Of a DNA stretch of 64,000 nt, positions 33,707 through 60,789 are shown one piece after another; positions within the stretch are counted from its first letter, which is position 1; each line of letters starts with the position of its first letter. The notes below the pieces were generated by a model, which saw only the letters and a program-made list of their open reading frames with translations, ran no database searches and had not been told where the DNA came from. The DNA lies in the NCBI RefSeq assembly GCF_964204865.1, contig NC_135255.1:4030001-4094000 (forward strand), given 5' to 3'. The stretch is from Styela clava. Lineage: Eukaryota; Chordata; Ascidiacea; Stolidobranchia; Styelidae. Position numbers and translations under genes: made by a program.

Positions 33707-33939
33707 TCCAATGTATCCTGATCTCTGATACACCCATCCTGCTGGCATTGAGGATGGCAAAAATATGATCATCTGGCAACCCAAAAATAGGCGTCACACT
33801 GGGTGATGCGTTTCTCTGCTCTCGAAGGTTCCAGTTAGGATAGGATAGGATAGTTCGCCGAGCAGTTGGTTTATTTGGTAAAAAGAGATTCCATTTCGTC
33901 GCATGTGAACTACTGGCTGTTGTACGGATACGGTACCTA

Positions 33940-34385
33940 GTACGGTAACGCTCAATCATTTATTCCCATCGCGTGGGAGTGCTGTTATTTAACTTAGTTA
34001 TGAATGGATACGGTACCTCACCAAATGAAATCACAGTATTCTGGTACGGTAGCCTACCTGTTTACTGTATTCTGGTATTAGGTACCGGTACCGTACCGGT
34101 AGCCTACCAGTATGCTGGTATGTAAATCAGTTAATTACGGTACCGTAACTTCTGAACTTAAATCAGTAGTCTAGATTCAGAGATTAGAGTAGCCTAGTGT
34201 AATTATTCTTTACTGGTGCGGCGTAGTTAGCTTTTTTTAAATGTGGCAATAATGAAATCTGGAAATACCCGATGGATAATAGTCTACCAGACCATACTCT
34301 ATCAACAGATCAATACAGTACGGTACAGCAGTACAAATATGGTCTCATGTAGTTTCGTACCGGTACCTAACATACTTCTAGTGGG
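33940..34385. repeat. Region dense in ggtaccg/cggtacc palindromes
   Basis: Short palindromes such as ggtaccggtaccgtaccggt recur many times between more ordinary sequence. A second cluster lies at about 45718-45945. They do not form a regular tandem array and no gene is visible. Confidence 0.6.
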
Positions 34386-34438
34386 CGTAGCATGACAATT
34401 TTTTCACGTATCAATCATAACCCCTGCCTGACTACACC

Positions 34439-36028
34439 TAGGGATGGGCAATGTAGAATAATTTACTATTCTAGAATATTCTAGAATAGTTGAACCGAAT
34501 CCAGAATACCGAATCCTATTCTATTTTCATACTTATTCAAATAGTGGGAATTTCCACATTGCTGGATTTAGATGTTAAAAAATTGCAATGTATTACTTAC
34601 TATAAATGTATTATTTATTTGGAAATGTCCTGAACATTGGATTTCATTTGATACTAAACAGGCAGTTTCCAGGACAATAAAATTTAGGAATATTACAATA
34701 TTTTTTGCCTTCAATTGTTCCAAATGTATGTAATCCCTAAATACTGATATGCTAAACTAAGACACGCTTTACACACTTTAATAGTAAGCGGTTTAATACA
34801 AAATAGACATGAAACGGCGTTAAATCATTATTAATGTAAGTCTGCCGAGTGTACTAAAACATACCCGCTGAGAATTAATTAGATGCAGAACCAGCGTGTG
34901 GCCACTGCAACCTCTGCTCCGTTGTAAAATATTAAATTTAACCACTATCAATTAAAATCAACTTTTTATTCTGTGCGAGCAAGACACGTAAAACCAAGTT
35001 CCCTAAAACGTGATTTCGTACTTAGTTATTAGGTAATAACATCTAAAGACGAACTCATTTTCTATGATTATCGTTACATATCATTATCTACCCAGACTTG
35101 GCCCTACTAAAATTCAATACGTCACTATCTTCGCCAGATGCGGCAACTTTTTTCAAAATTCATCGCCGTCTAAAATACTACAGACTTTCGATCAAACGTG
35201 CGTCTATCTTGAACGATAGAAATGTTATCATTAATCATTATCTACCCAGACTTAGCCCTACTAAAATTCAATACGTCACTATCTTCACCAGATGCGGCAA
35301 CTTTTTTCAAAATTTATCGGCGACCAAAATACTACAGACACTCGAACAAACGTGCGTCTATCTTGAACGATAGCAACGGACTGAAAAATATGTTATGTTT
35401 TGAGAGTGAAATTCAAATGTGACAGATGTTCGCGTTTTGCGATATAACTTTGTATTTCGGAAAATGGTATAATAAAATTATCAGTAAATAATATTTGATC
35501 TAAATTAATCGCAAGTAATGTTATAACATTTAACGCCTGGCTTTTGGTTTACGTGCATCATTTTTTGGGAAAACTCGTAGGTCGCGAAAAATCATTAAAT
35601 TTAAAATGAAGCAAGGCATGTCTGTAAACAATTAAAGATTGTTGCATTCAGATTATCGGAATATCACCAGTAAGTCGGCACAAATAACGCTAGCTAGATA
35701 GCAAAGGAGGAAAACGCAAAAATGGTGCAATAACGAGTCTTCGCCGTGAGGTTATATTGCCGACTTCTTGTCCTAAATATGCCGATTGAAATTACAGTGT
35801 TTGATGTTTATTGATTTACGGGTTCTTTGCGAGCAGACGCAAGTTTGATTAAACGAGAGAGATTTCCACGCGAGAAAAACGCTCGTCTATAATTGATAAA
35901 TTAGAAACCCGAAATACAAAAATTGACGCATGGCGGCGGAAACCGAATCCTGTTATCGGATCCCGTTGGATTCGAATACTTTGGGATTCGAATCCTCCGG
36001 ATTCGGTATTCTGCATTGCCAATCCCTA
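34439..36028. mobile_element. 1.59-kb non-autonomous hAT element
   Basis: The ends are TAGGGATGGGCAATGTAGAATA-like at the left (22 bases) and, inward from the right, the same with two changes. An exact 8-bp duplication ACTACACC flanks it (34431-34438, 36029-36036). Subterminal regions are rich in gaatcc/ggattcg. No transposase frame; it carries an internal tandem duplication. Confidence 0.93.
35082..35389 (+). repeat. 154-bp tandem duplication inside the hAT element
   Basis: Two copies starting cattatctacccagacttgg at 35082 and 35236 are about 95 percent alike and both contain ccagatgcggcaactttttt. The second copy is slightly diverged and fades after the cgtctatcttgaacgatag block. Confidence 0.88.
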
Positions 36029-36444
36029 ACTACACCATCCAAAAATTACATCATTACGACATCACAGTGACGTAATATAGCCCTTCAAACTATATGAACT
36101 GCCATCCAAGAGTCCCACATTCGGCAATTTGGATGATTTGTCTTCTTTTAATCAATATCCACATTTGGAATTTGAGGCAAACCTGTATATACTCATTCGA
36201 AACCTAAAATACAAGTTCCAGGAAAACGTAATACAATGCAAATTTAGGGTAGAAAACTCGATTAAAGTTAGCGTCAAACAATGCTTTTTAGACATTAATT
36301 AATCGTTACTTTTTACTTGTCTTATCAAGGTTAACAAATTATGAAGAATAATATAATTAGAATTGGCTCATGAACCACACATAATCTAAATTTATTGTAC
36401 AAATTGATTTAAAGGCAGTGTTAGTAGTGCTGAGAAAATTAAAC

Positions 36445-44111
<7,667 letters not shown>

Positions 44112-44227
44112 TGTTACTGTCTCAAATTAATTAATTACCATTACACTGATTAGGTAGAAAGTACAGCCACCAAGTAGTAGTAATGTAGCAATATACCGAT
44201 TTTGGCCATTTTGACAATTAGAAGAAA

Positions 44228-44233
44228 AATAAA
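44228..44233 (+). terminator. Poly(A) signal AATAAA, probable CNPPD1 3' end
   Basis: This is the first canonical hexamer, about 117 bases after the CNPPD1 stop. A second one is at about 44655. Confidence 0.5.
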
Positions 44234-44239
44234 CATAGT

Positions 44240-47200
44240 TACTTCAGAAATTATTCAGGTAAAAAATACTATTAAGAGTTTGAGGAAACACTAAATCTTG
44301 TTCTATTTATTGCTTCCAATGGTATTAGTTTTTTTCTTTATTCTGATGGTTGTGTATTATTAACCAGGGAATAATGGTATTATCATTTGATTGGCATTTA
44401 CCATTTTAAAGGTAGCACTGGTATGTTGTCATTGCAGATGCAGGGTGGTTTTGTTTTCTGCTTTTCAAGGAACTTGAATGTAACTTTGATTGGATCATGA
44501 TAAAAGTTATTTTCACACCCTTGCATTTCTTTGCCCAGTCAATGTTGCAGTTTGTCATAGTAAGATAAGATGAAGTAGGTTAGCGATGCTTTTTATTTTT
44601 CTCACTGCTAGTTCAGTATTGTGCCTGAATCTGTTTTAGAATGATTTGGATATTGAATAAATGATATTATTTGGATAGTGGTTCCTAATTTTTCTTGCGT
44701 GGGAGGGAGTGGTAGTGAGTAGAAGTTATAAGTAAAAGTTTATTTGGACTTCATAATCAGCATAATAGACGATAAAGTAGTTCGTGAAAACAAAAAAAAT
44801 GATTATATATATATTATATAGTTATGAAGAGCAAACAAAACCTCGGGTAATGTTTGAAACTTACAGATTTTAGAGGGAAAGGTGTTGATAAAAGAAGTAG
44901 TACGTGTTTGCTCACCTAAAGTTCACCACATGGTTGAAAATTTGTAAGTGAAATGATGTGTGTTGTTTAGAGCAGTCATATTGAGTTGTGGTAGTCTGTG
45001 ATGGGATTCATGATTTTGAATTAAATGCAGGCACATACTGAGATGCATATTCGATTCTTGAATTTTCTTGGTAAAATTTGCTTGTTACAGACATCGTGTA
45101 GATTTTATTAGTTACTCATACCTCGCCAGCCAAGCTTTATCAAAAAGGTCAACCACACGCCAACCTAAAAATATAATTATTATTTAAATTAACTGATTTT
45201 TATTATAAGTGCTAATGTGAACAATACCTTGGAAATTTATTGCGTCTGCACGCGGTATAAAGTTGGTGAGTCGGGAAACTTAGTCGTACTAGGCGATAAA
45301 TAAATATTTATCAAATGCGAGCCTTTTTATTTAAACTATAACGAAATGTAGCTACTGCTTCTAGTAATGCCAAAATACACTTTAGTGCAAAAATGAATTG
45401 TGTCATTTCGTATCCCACAAATTTTTGATTTTATGTGTTTGTTTAACACAAATTTAAACATGTGTACAGTTGAAAAGTATATTGGTATTGTAAATCCTAT
45501 GTTCGATACTGTCAATGAGTATATATCCTCACCGGTAATGGTAGTCTTTTCATTATTATAATTTGCATATTACATATGGCGCTGGAGGACACACCCTGGC
45601 CAAGTAAAGGTCAAAGGTTAATCTCGGATTCATGTTGCTAGACTTTATTTCTGTTATGGGCCGTTCCAAGCAAAGTCCTTATATACCTGGTTCCAAGCAA
45701 GCACTGTAGAATGGAAACGGCGGTACCGGTACCGTAGTGTTTACTGTGTGTTTGAGTTCGAGTTTATTTCGATCCCATATCCACTGAACGGTGGTTGACG
45801 GTATTGGTAACGTGCTGTATTGTCGAATTCGCCAGTTTGTACGGTGTTTAATTGCAAAGCAAATAGTTATGAGTTTAGTACCGTATCCGTAGTTTTTATT
45901 TATATTTTGTACAGATGTACCTAATATACGGTACCGGTATCTGTAGTTTCTTGTGTTTTTTTGCCTTATTATATATCTGCATGTGTGTGGTTGTTTGTGT
46001 TAATGCAGTAATGTGTATGTGCCGGTGCGGTACCACGTCTTTTTGGCAAAAAATCCAACTTACGGCATTTATCCTTGGCGGCTTGGGGAGAGGAAAGCCA
46101 TAACTTAAGACAGTTCAATCGAACTGCAGTACTGAGTTGTGTTATTATGATTCGAATCTAAGACTTTTCTATTCCACAATAAAGCTGAAATTCATAGGCT
46201 ACTAGAAATAATGGTTTATGTCAGCATCAAATTCAAATAATAATAGACTAGTCTAAATATGACACGAATACTAATATTGAAGGACTTCCATATTTTCTGA
46301 AAAGGAGAAAAGCTAATTCTGCCCAGTACCAGGATCATGTTATCTTGTTCAATATTAAAAATAATAATAACCATGTAAGTATCCTGTGACAGGGCACAGT
46401 TTATCAATTTCAAGATGTCCCGACATTTGGTTCAATAAAACAAACACTCTATTTGTCTCTGAGACGAGGACGTCTGGCACGATGGCAGATGTGTCAGATC
46501 GCGGCCTACTTGTCTCTATAATAATTTAAATAAATCGCAAGGTGTCTCGGCCATCACATGACCAAAATCGAATTTGTTTGGTAAAAACTTTCGAATGCTC
46601 TGGCCTCTGGTAAAATTTATTCCATTGAAGAAATTTTTTTTTTTCTTCTGAGGAATGGTGATGTTTTAAGATTGTGCTGCCTTTTAGTTCATCGCAGAGT
46701 GCGGATTGCTGATTTGTGTCGATATGGAGGCCCAGACTGTCTCGTTAAGAAGGGATGTTCACTCACTGTTATAATTGCTGTCTTTTAATGTGGGGGCCAT
46801 TCTTGGAGTAACAGAACTGTGTCGTACTGCAACTAAAATAATTCAGTGAAGTTTGGATTTAGAAGTTTAAATAGGCTACTGTACCCAACTACTGAAAAAT
46901 CTGAATTTTTTCAAACATCGACATCTCTTTATTATATTTATATGTTCCTATTGAACCTTTTGATATTATCAATGCTCTCATTATACTAGGGCTTGTCTTA
47001 TCTGGTATAATGAGATTTTTCAATATTTTCAAACAACAAAAAATCACCATTTATATGAGTCTAAATTCCTATCTTTGAGCTTCTGTAACAAAGCAGTTTT
47101 TGTGTGTATTAGCTACATTTATTTACATAATGAAGTATTAAGGTTGTGTCATTTCTAATTTATCTTGATTATAGTAAAATATGTTTTGTTTGTCGCAATA

Positions 47201-50200
47201 AATAACAGGTTGTTCTTGCCGATTTCTAAGTGTACTTGCATTGTCTATTGTCCAGCCCTAGCCCCGAGTCTAACACCTAATCATGGTATAATAATTCACC
47301 TATGCTAGCCCTGCCAAGTTCAGCATCCTATGTACTAATTTGTTCACTGTAAAGAGTCATTTTTAGAGTGACGATGCAGTAAAAAAATAAAAAACAAAGA
47401 AATTGTATTCATATTACTTAAATTTAGTTTTGTAGTCATATTTCTATCATGCCTTTTTATAGGGTGTGTGACATTTAATATTGTTCTATTGCAAATATAC
47501 AGGTGGCATGGTTATATGTTTCTCAATGCATGTTGTTCTTATGTGAATATCAATACAATTTTGTATCTTCTTTTTAATATTTAGATGCTATATCGTGGCG
47601 CATTCAAGTGTATGTACTTTTATTTGACAAGTGGGTTCCAATCCAGCCCATTTTTGTATATCAACACCTCTATTCTATCGTACCAAAATATATTTGATAC
47701 AATATTTTAAGTACCGGTATTATAAATATTGCACTTTTAATAAAGCAATAGAATACTTGCTGATGCTTCACATCTGCAACTATCTATATCAGTTTGTAAC
47801 ATTGTGCAATGCAGATCATCTCCAAACACTAATATAAGATTTTGATAGACTTTGTAACAAAAGAAATTTGTCAACCTGGCATTTGGACATATTTGTAATG
47901 TCATGGTTGTTTATTAACTGTCACTAGTTTCCTCACTCAAATAGTTTTGAGTCTGGGTTTGTGACTGAGCGCGCTGTAATAATCACCAATTAATGGCAAG
48001 ATGTGCATTATTGTATTTTGTAGTGCTCTTGTATTTGCGAAGCAGAGCTGGAAAATAGTACCAGAGTATTATGAAAGAAAGTGTACAGCTGAATATATCA
48101 GAAGACATGCAATTTCACCCCATGGGTTGTACCCACGACTTTGTGTTCAGTATGCAAGGTTCATAATCGCTCTTTGTTTGTTCTTTGTTGTCTTCAATGT
48201 AAAATCGGCATCACATTATTAATCTTCTCTCAGATTCAGGCAATCTTCAAATTTGTCTGTGTTATTGACACATTTTGAGTATTAGGCAGAATGGTAAGAA
48301 GTTTACAATAGTTTAAAAAATACACCATTCGGATTGCGTAAATTTTAAATGGCTCTCATGTTCTGTCATCCTTCAAGGATATAGGTATTGCTTGCCTACA
48401 TGAACTGTATTGATCTTGTGTAGCTGAAAAGCATGTGTAATTTAGCATATGCATCAAATTCCTTGTACTAGAGTTGAGTGAACTGGTCAATTTCCCATAT
48501 TTGCATAATTCTCCAGGGATTTTATCTTACTGTGTATATATAAAGGTCTAGTTTATATCTTACGTCAGATGCATTGTTCTCTTAATTACTATTTTCAGCA
48601 TATATGTGGGGTATATGATAGGAATATTCTAAAGAGTCGAAGATCCTTTGTTCATTTCAGTTCACACAAAATGAATAATTTTTGCACTTACTTAAGGCTA
48701 TGAACTTATAACTGAACTTATAGGACAAGCAATGTACATTCATGCTATACATTTAAATTATATATAATATAAACTGCTTTATTTATAGTTATCATTGGTG
48801 CTTGTAACTGTTATATCAAGGGATATTCGCACTTCTATTGAGGGCCAAGAAACACCAATAAGTGACTATAAATTACTTATGAAAAATAAATCTGTAGTAT
48901 GTGGCATTAATTAAATGGAATTCTTTATTAGTAAATTTTGCCAGGGACTGAATTAAAGGGACTTTGTAAGTTCAAAGACAATATCAATCTATCGATTAAA
49001 CTCTTAAAAATAGTTTTTGAATCAATAACTTTCCATATCGAATACTGGTATATATTAATCAATGATTTGACTTCCTTGATTTATTTAATGGTGTAAATAA
49101 AATGACTAAAACAATGCCATCATCTTATTATCAAAATTGGTAAAATTCTACTGTATGCAGTATGATATAAAATTCGATTTGTATTACATATATATAGAAC
49201 ATTGAGAAATGTTGACTATAATTGAAATTATGTATATCAACTATCAATTCTATCAAAGTGAGAAAGCTCGATATATTGCGATGGATTATGTCTCTTTCTG
49301 ATCATTGTTTCCTTTCGTTTATGAATAAGAATTTGCCAATTGCCTCTTTCAAATATTGTGATCTTTGATATCTATTATATTCACATCATTTGATTATAAA
49401 TTGTACTGCCATTGTCAAGCAATAAAGGTCTAATATTCAAATTAACCTTTTTTCATTGAAAATTGAATTAATTTAAATTTAGCTCAGATGATAGCATACA
49501 TACCCCTTGTGACATTATTTTATGATTTATGTGTTCAGGAAGTCAGTACTACATGCTCTGCTTCTCGTAATTCATACACTCATTCAATGAATCATGTAGT
49601 TCCTGGCTAATGCGTGCCTGACGCCTGCATGTGACTGTTACCACTACCAAGAATATCACTTGTTGTTACCTGATATTGCAGACTAAGCTATTGCATATTA
49701 GGATTATCTTAAATGAAATAACATTTTTGTGGTTTATCATAATTTAATATCAATTTCTTCTGTGTATTTATGGAGCCAATTGCTTGTATTAGGACTTTCG
49801 AGTAGATTTCAAAATGACAACATCATATGAGAATAAATATTCAACCCTTTATTAAACAAAATACTCTTTTGTGTTCTAACTGCTATGTTATTGGAGTTAT
49901 TGAACTTTGCAATCTAATTGCTAAAGGACTATTTCTTTAAGAAAATTATTAGAATCTGCTACCATTTTTATTTCTATGAAAGAAAATATTAATGAAAAAA
50001 CAGCAATCTGAATTTCCCTATAGTTATCAACCATCAGGGAGTGAGCAATACTTTGCAGCTGACTTACCTTTTTTATTGTTTATTGATGATTTAATTTTAA
50101 TTGAGCAGACTAATAAACTAAATTAATGTTCACGATTTCTATAAAGAGAAAACTGATTTGTTTGCTATTCAATTTATGGTAGTTGTGTTATAGTTTGCCT

Positions 50201-50689
50201 ACTTTTATGACATATAATAATTCAGAGGCAGGTAACACATTGTCGTAATATTGGTACACTGTTGTTGTGTACTGTATTTACAGCCTTTACCTAATGAAGT
50301 CGTAATGCTTAGTGGTCTGGTTCATTTCACTGTTTAATATGGTAATGATTGATAACCTTTGGTGGCAAGCCATGACTTCAGATTTCCATTATAGACAATG
50401 ATACTGCAACAGTTGGTGTATGAAGCAAAATTTAGATTGAGTATAGGTGACCATCTGTTGCTAAGCCACGGGTGTGCACTACTTCATAAAATTCAAAAAT
50501 TTTGATTTAATATACATGTATGTATATGTATTTTACAGGTTTTATATAACAATGGGAACACCTAGTCACTATTGATTATAAGAGCTTTGTACTAGTAAAG
50601 TAGACATATCAGTATTTCGTCATAAAACGAGGTCAACACATTAATTTATTAGGAAACAGGGGAACTTTATGTGACAGATTTGAACTGTC
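44240..50689. other. 6.4-kb intergenic region without a supported gene
   Basis: Only short random ORFs. A small reverse SINE tail fragment (catttatccttggcggcttg and gggagaggaaagcc) lies at about 46068-46100. Palindromic ggtaccg motifs cluster at 45718-45945. The promoter and any 5'UTR exon of the downstream Ras gene must lie near the right end. Confidence 0.5.
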
Positions 50690-55466
<4,777 letters not shown>

Positions 55467-58400
55467 CACCAAATTTGACAATAACTCGAACAAATGGTTA
55501 TTATTGTCGCCTTATTTTCTACTGCTTACTGGCGGACAAATATACAATAAGTGCATGAAGTAACCACAACTGAGTATATCATGACATATTTGTTTCACTC
55601 GTTAAATTACAAGAAGAAAAATTGTATTTTTAAATATTTTTAACCTTTTCATAGATATATGTTCACTCTGGAATTACAAAAACATCTCTCTTGGTAACTG
55701 AACCATATGAAAGGCAGATTTCAATATGATAATAATTTTATGTAATGCGCTCTTTTAATGATGGATGATGGGACATACATCTATTAACTGCACAAGGATC
55801 CTACTGAGTATGGATCTGTCAGCTGAGCTAGTCCATAATTATATCAGTTAATTAGTCAATCATGCATTTAACGAGACTGCAGCAATTTTATGCAGTATAT
55901 ATAAAATTATTTTCCGCAGCTTAGTAGTAAATGCAAAAGTTTGGCATCTGTATCCAGTTGCTAATATAAAGAATGATATTGTGTGGTGTTTGCCTGCATT
56001 TTATATATAAGAGATCTACAGTCTATTTCTGTTTGGTATTTCTGTTTTTTTTTATCATTATCTTCGTTCGTTTTAATCATGTTTTAAACTGTTTATCTAT
56101 CTTCCTCTCCCACTCCATGTTGATGAGGAATAATTTTGGTTTGAAGTGAAACTTCTATAGTATATGTTTGGTTTACTACTTGATATAGACTCATTGTATC
56201 AAGTGGAGTCTATAGAATTCGTCCAAACTTTTTTGTTATGCCAAAGTTGATGATAGTCCTTAACCAGTATTAAAATTTAAATTTATTAAATTAAGCTTCT
56301 CAGTTAATCCTAAGTTTTTCTCTATGATCTGATCAGATGTGAAGTCTAACCAAAATACTCTATCAAAACAAGTTATCTTTAGAATTTTAGTCTCAGCTTT
56401 CAGTAAATATAAGACCTTCGTAATCCTTGTAAAATAAATGCTGGTATCCATTTATTTGTTCTACGTCTGTTCATGTTGCGTACTTTCACTGTGGAATTAC
56501 GTATTTGAGTTGTTGTGAGCAAAAACATTTGTGTAATGAGATTCCTTTATCAGTTATAATATACTGTCAGTAACCTGATTGAAACAATATTAGATTTTTA
56601 CACTTTAAAAATATAATATAAACCTCTGAAGAAAATTGGATGTTAATCTAAAGTTTTTTCCAAAACCCAAAAGCAAGCATAGTCATTACAATAAATTTTC
56701 ATTTTCCAGATTTAATTTATTTGTTGTGACATTTTAATATTGAAAATAAAATTGAGGAAATTTCGATTACACAAATGAAAGCAGGATTTATCACCCTCAT
56801 TTCATGTTTTTCTTGTTGTAAACTGAAAATATCAATTATTTGCTGCGGTTATATTATTGTATAAAATTCTTTCATCAATATGAAATATCTTTTTCTCCAG
56901 GCTGTTCCATCGTTATGTTTTATTTGTTAAGGAAAGTTGTGCCTTATGATGATGGTACCGCCATGTTTGTATTTGACTTTATGAATCCAATTTTCTTGTT
57001 CTTTTTGAATGAAATAGCTGATCTTTTTTTGAAGTGTTTGCTGATGTATTAGATGAAGCAGTGAATTTGAACAGAAAAAAAATGGATGATCGGTCAATTA
57101 TATCATGTGTTTTTTGGTTTGGTTTTTATCAGTGAGATGTTCTAAGCAATTTATAATTGTTATTGTAATGATGATGAAAATGTAATGATTATTTTCATTG
57201 GCTGCTACAATCAGAAAATTTTAAAATAAAAGGAGTACATTTCTAACCGAGCTCATATCAAATTCAAAAATCTTGGTTTGCTCTCTAGACTTCCAAACCT
57301 CCAGAGCACAAGGGCACAAATTTCTTTGTTTGGTCTTACATGAAATATCAACAGTAGCGGTCCAATTATTTTTACATGCTGCTTTTAATTTCAATTTTAT
57401 AATGTTACAATGCATTTCCCGAAAAATTTTAAGAAGGTTTGCTGCATCGGCAGTGTTTTGTTTTTTTCAACTTTATTTTTAAATGTCCTTCTTGGAATTC
57501 TTTCATAGTGTAAGATTTTTATCAGAGTTGTTCAGTTCGATCGTTTGATGCCATTCCTTTATTTTTTGTTTATCTGCAGGTTTGCGATTTATATTCAGAC
57601 TATTTTTATGTAACCATACTTTTTTTCATTTACTTTGTCTGCTTGACAGGGTGTGTGACTTTAATAATCAGTTTTATTTTATATCGTTATTATGAGTATT
57701 GGTTTGGCTATTATGAGAAACTTTAATATTACTGACTAATTTTGAGGGACAATTAAATTAATGGTCAATATTCCATCACCAAAACAATCCGTAGCATTCT
57801 TTTGCTTGGAATTTACCAGTTTTTATTGACGATTTTGTTTTATTAATATGAATATAATAGTCATCGATACCAATTGCAAATTTTAGGTTATTATGCGGTT
57901 ATTCTTAATGTATTTTTGACGTTTTATATTTATGATAAGCATCAGTAAAAGAGAATATTATGATGGTTAATTTCATGACTCTGTTGTATCGGTTCTAATG
58001 GATCATTATTTAGGTTTTAAAAAATGTCCTCATTTTCTATTGATCACTAGAACGGTGCACGTTTTCTGACGCATTCCTATTCCTTTTCATTGGTAATCTG
58101 AAACCTGTTGCGCACTTTTCGCGGGTCTACAACTGCGTTTTTTCATGTCAGAAAGTTTTTTTTCTCTACAGATTTAATCCATACTAGTTTCAATTTCGAT
58201 ACAGTGTTTGAATAGAAAGATATACTGGTAACCGTTATATTCTCAACTTGAGTTTTCTAGGTATGCTGGACGTAGCAATGTGAACTAATATTTCAATTCA
58301 ATAAAACGAAAGGCACGTTGGTTTGATAATGTGCGAAGTGGAATAATTCCGTCATTATAGTGGAGGCCTATTCTAAATTAGCTAAGTTGTAGTCTGTTGT

Positions 58401-60147
58401 ATATTCTAATCATGAATACTCTGTATTGCCGCATTTGACGCAATAATAGTAAAATTAATGTTTTTTGCTGTACTTCGCAGCCATGGTTGTACAGAGTATT
58501 GGTACGCCTGCTGCAAATTATGATTCATTTTTTTATGCATTTATTCGAGTTGTTTCTTGGAAAAGATGTTTTCGCTGGCTGCTACCATTAGTAACCCTGC
58601 AGTTAAGCCAATCACTAAGTTGAGTCAGCGAGTTGATGTCGAACGATAAATATGAAAGACAAGTAACCAACACGGACAGTCGACCAAAATTCGTATATTC
58701 AACCCAGAATTAGCATCCAATACCTTTTTTATAAAAATAATATTCAAATATTAATGTAAAAGGAAAGAGAATCTTCCCTGGCGGCAGATTATCAAAAAAA
58801 AAAACTTGACAAACTGAGCAATATTTTTTTAAATAAATTCCAACTATATCTCTCTATAATCGCAAAAATCAACGTCGTCGATGGCCAGTGTATACATATA
58901 CATTTACCTGTGAATATAATACGTACAGTAATTCATAAACTATCTCAAATTCTCAATCTACATCGGGGGTGGGTAACGTTTGCTTCCAGTGTGTCAATTT
59001 GTAAATTTCAATGTCAAAATACGCGCATGCGTGCCGATGAAAAATTGCGTTATATTAGTCCGGCAGATAAGGGGCCTTTTTGGGCGCAACCTTTTTTCAG
59101 ACAGTTTTTTTATTATTTGGGATTATTCATCTTGGGTCATTGAACAATTTTTTTACGTCTTGATATTGGGCTTCAACTAATCTGTTATGACGCCATGATG
59201 TGGATTTCGAGTTCATGTATTGACATTTTTCTCATAAAATGAAGGCATTATTACGGTTAATACTGTTCGGTTAATTTATGCTTAGCAAGCTTTGTTTTTA
59301 AGGTTGGAGCGATAGAGTTTTTCAAAGTTATACAAACTCGTTTATTCGATCGCATTTCAATTTTCGCAAGGTGGTTTCGTCGCAGGGTCGTTTTCGAAAT
59401 GGCGTTACGTTACTGCGCCAACCACTGAGCTACAGCCTGAAAAGGCGTGCATGAGCCTCTATCGTTATTTGTGGCGTTTTGAAGAATTTATTGCAAATAA
59501 GAAGCGTTTGGCAAGTTTTTACATCCATTTTTCTTCAACCTATTTAATACAAAAAAATCAAATAGTAGGCCTACAGTCATTTTGAACAAAACAGGCAAAA
59601 AAAAATTGATTTAAAACAATTGTTAGCAATTCGTTTTGAACAAATCCCTAACCGTGATGTAATTGATTTGAATTCCACCGTAACAATATCATCAGCATGA
59701 TAAAGAGACCCAATTTATTCATAGCGGTTATATATTAACATATCACATATTTTGAGAAAATGAAAACAAAAGGGCAAAAAGGCAACGACCATAATCTTAT
59801 TTTGTAAATAATATTTTAATACAGTACAATCTACAATGAATAGATTTAAATATAACTATGAAAAAATAATACATTTGAACATAGTTCGAAGTACAAATTA
59901 ATAAATTTCCAATTCTTGTTTTTTTCTGGCATGGAAAATACAAGACATAATGAATAAAAACTTTGACAGAAAATAAGGAAAACACCAAGATATTTTATTG
60001 TGGTTCTCCCATTCGGCACCTATGTTCACGGAACTTTTTTTCTCGTTCATTTTTCTCGAAAGGCTAAAAGAATAAAAACCAATAGTTTTCTGTTGTGTTT
60101 CAAAAAATCAGTTGTAAATGATGTTATTTGATGAACGTTTCCCCAAA
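55467..60147. other. Long non-coding region downstream of the Ras gene
   Basis: No further gene was recognised on either strand. It probably begins with the Ras 3'UTR; a canonical AATAAA is at 56433-56438. AT-rich throughout. Confidence 0.5.
59385..59435 (-). repeat. tRNA-like A box, possible SINE or tRNA relic
   Basis: On the minus strand gtagctcagtggttggcgca contains a perfect A-box match (TAGCTCAGTGG at 59422-59432). No good B box follows within the expected distance, so a functional tRNA gene is unlikely. Confidence 0.35.
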
Positions 60148-60713
60148 CTTTGACCCTGGAAAAATTCTCCCTATACTTTACTTAAGAATTTTTTTATGCT
60201 TATTCTGATAGCGTTTTGGAGAGTGGACGTTTACTAAGTGGTGTACATGGTAAAAGCCAGCATTTTTATTGAAATATTTAACCACGCTCCGCTTACAGGT
60301 GCTGATAGCTAATTTTAGTCTAGTGTATCAAAGCTTCCCTCGGGACCATTTTTTTTATTATTGCAGCTAAAGAAAAGCTCTTCCGGAGGACATAATGACA
60401 ATTAAATTACAACTAAGTTTTGGAAACACTACTAAAAATAGGCCAATTAATATGGAAAATCGCGAAAACGAGCCAATATTTACAACCGTGCTTGGATATC
60501 TCTCTGAGCGATTGTACAAATTGTTACCGTACGATTCAGCAGTGGTTTTCAAACTTTTTGATATCGTTACCCCTCAATCGAATTACCAAAAGCCCAGTTA
60601 CCCCTTGCCGCTGCCGTACATTGCTGCCGAACCAGTGCCGTACATCATCGCTGACTTTCTGCTGATAAGTCATTGTTACCGAAATAAACAAGGAAATCGA
60701 TGCTCGGGGAAAC
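60148..60713. repeat. Non-autonomous hAT family copy 2
   Basis: Collinear with 30859-31424: ccccaaactttgaccctgg, gctaattttagtctagtgta, aatcgcgaaaacgagccaat, aaacaaggaaatcgatgctc. Inside, cagtggttttcaaacttttt at about 60539 resembles another hAT terminus, so a second insertion may be present. Confidence 0.55.
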
Positions 60714-60789
60714 ATTGATTGTCATTATATCTTACGTTAAGCTTTAGTTTAGCTGCAATAAATAAAAATTAGAACTGACCAACATTCAT

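Noticed and set aside
33172..33959. Overlapping ORFs of 86-136 aa on both strands
   Set aside because: They coincide with SINE sequence and (TC)n repeats and show no protein family features.
56840..57052. Candidate alternative last exon of the Ras gene after ctttttctccag
   Set aside because: It gives no CAAX box; the exon at 55391-55466 joins in phase and ends CCTIL.
59385..59435. Functional tRNA gene on the minus strand
   Set aside because: The A box is perfect but no B box or acceptor stem could be drawn.
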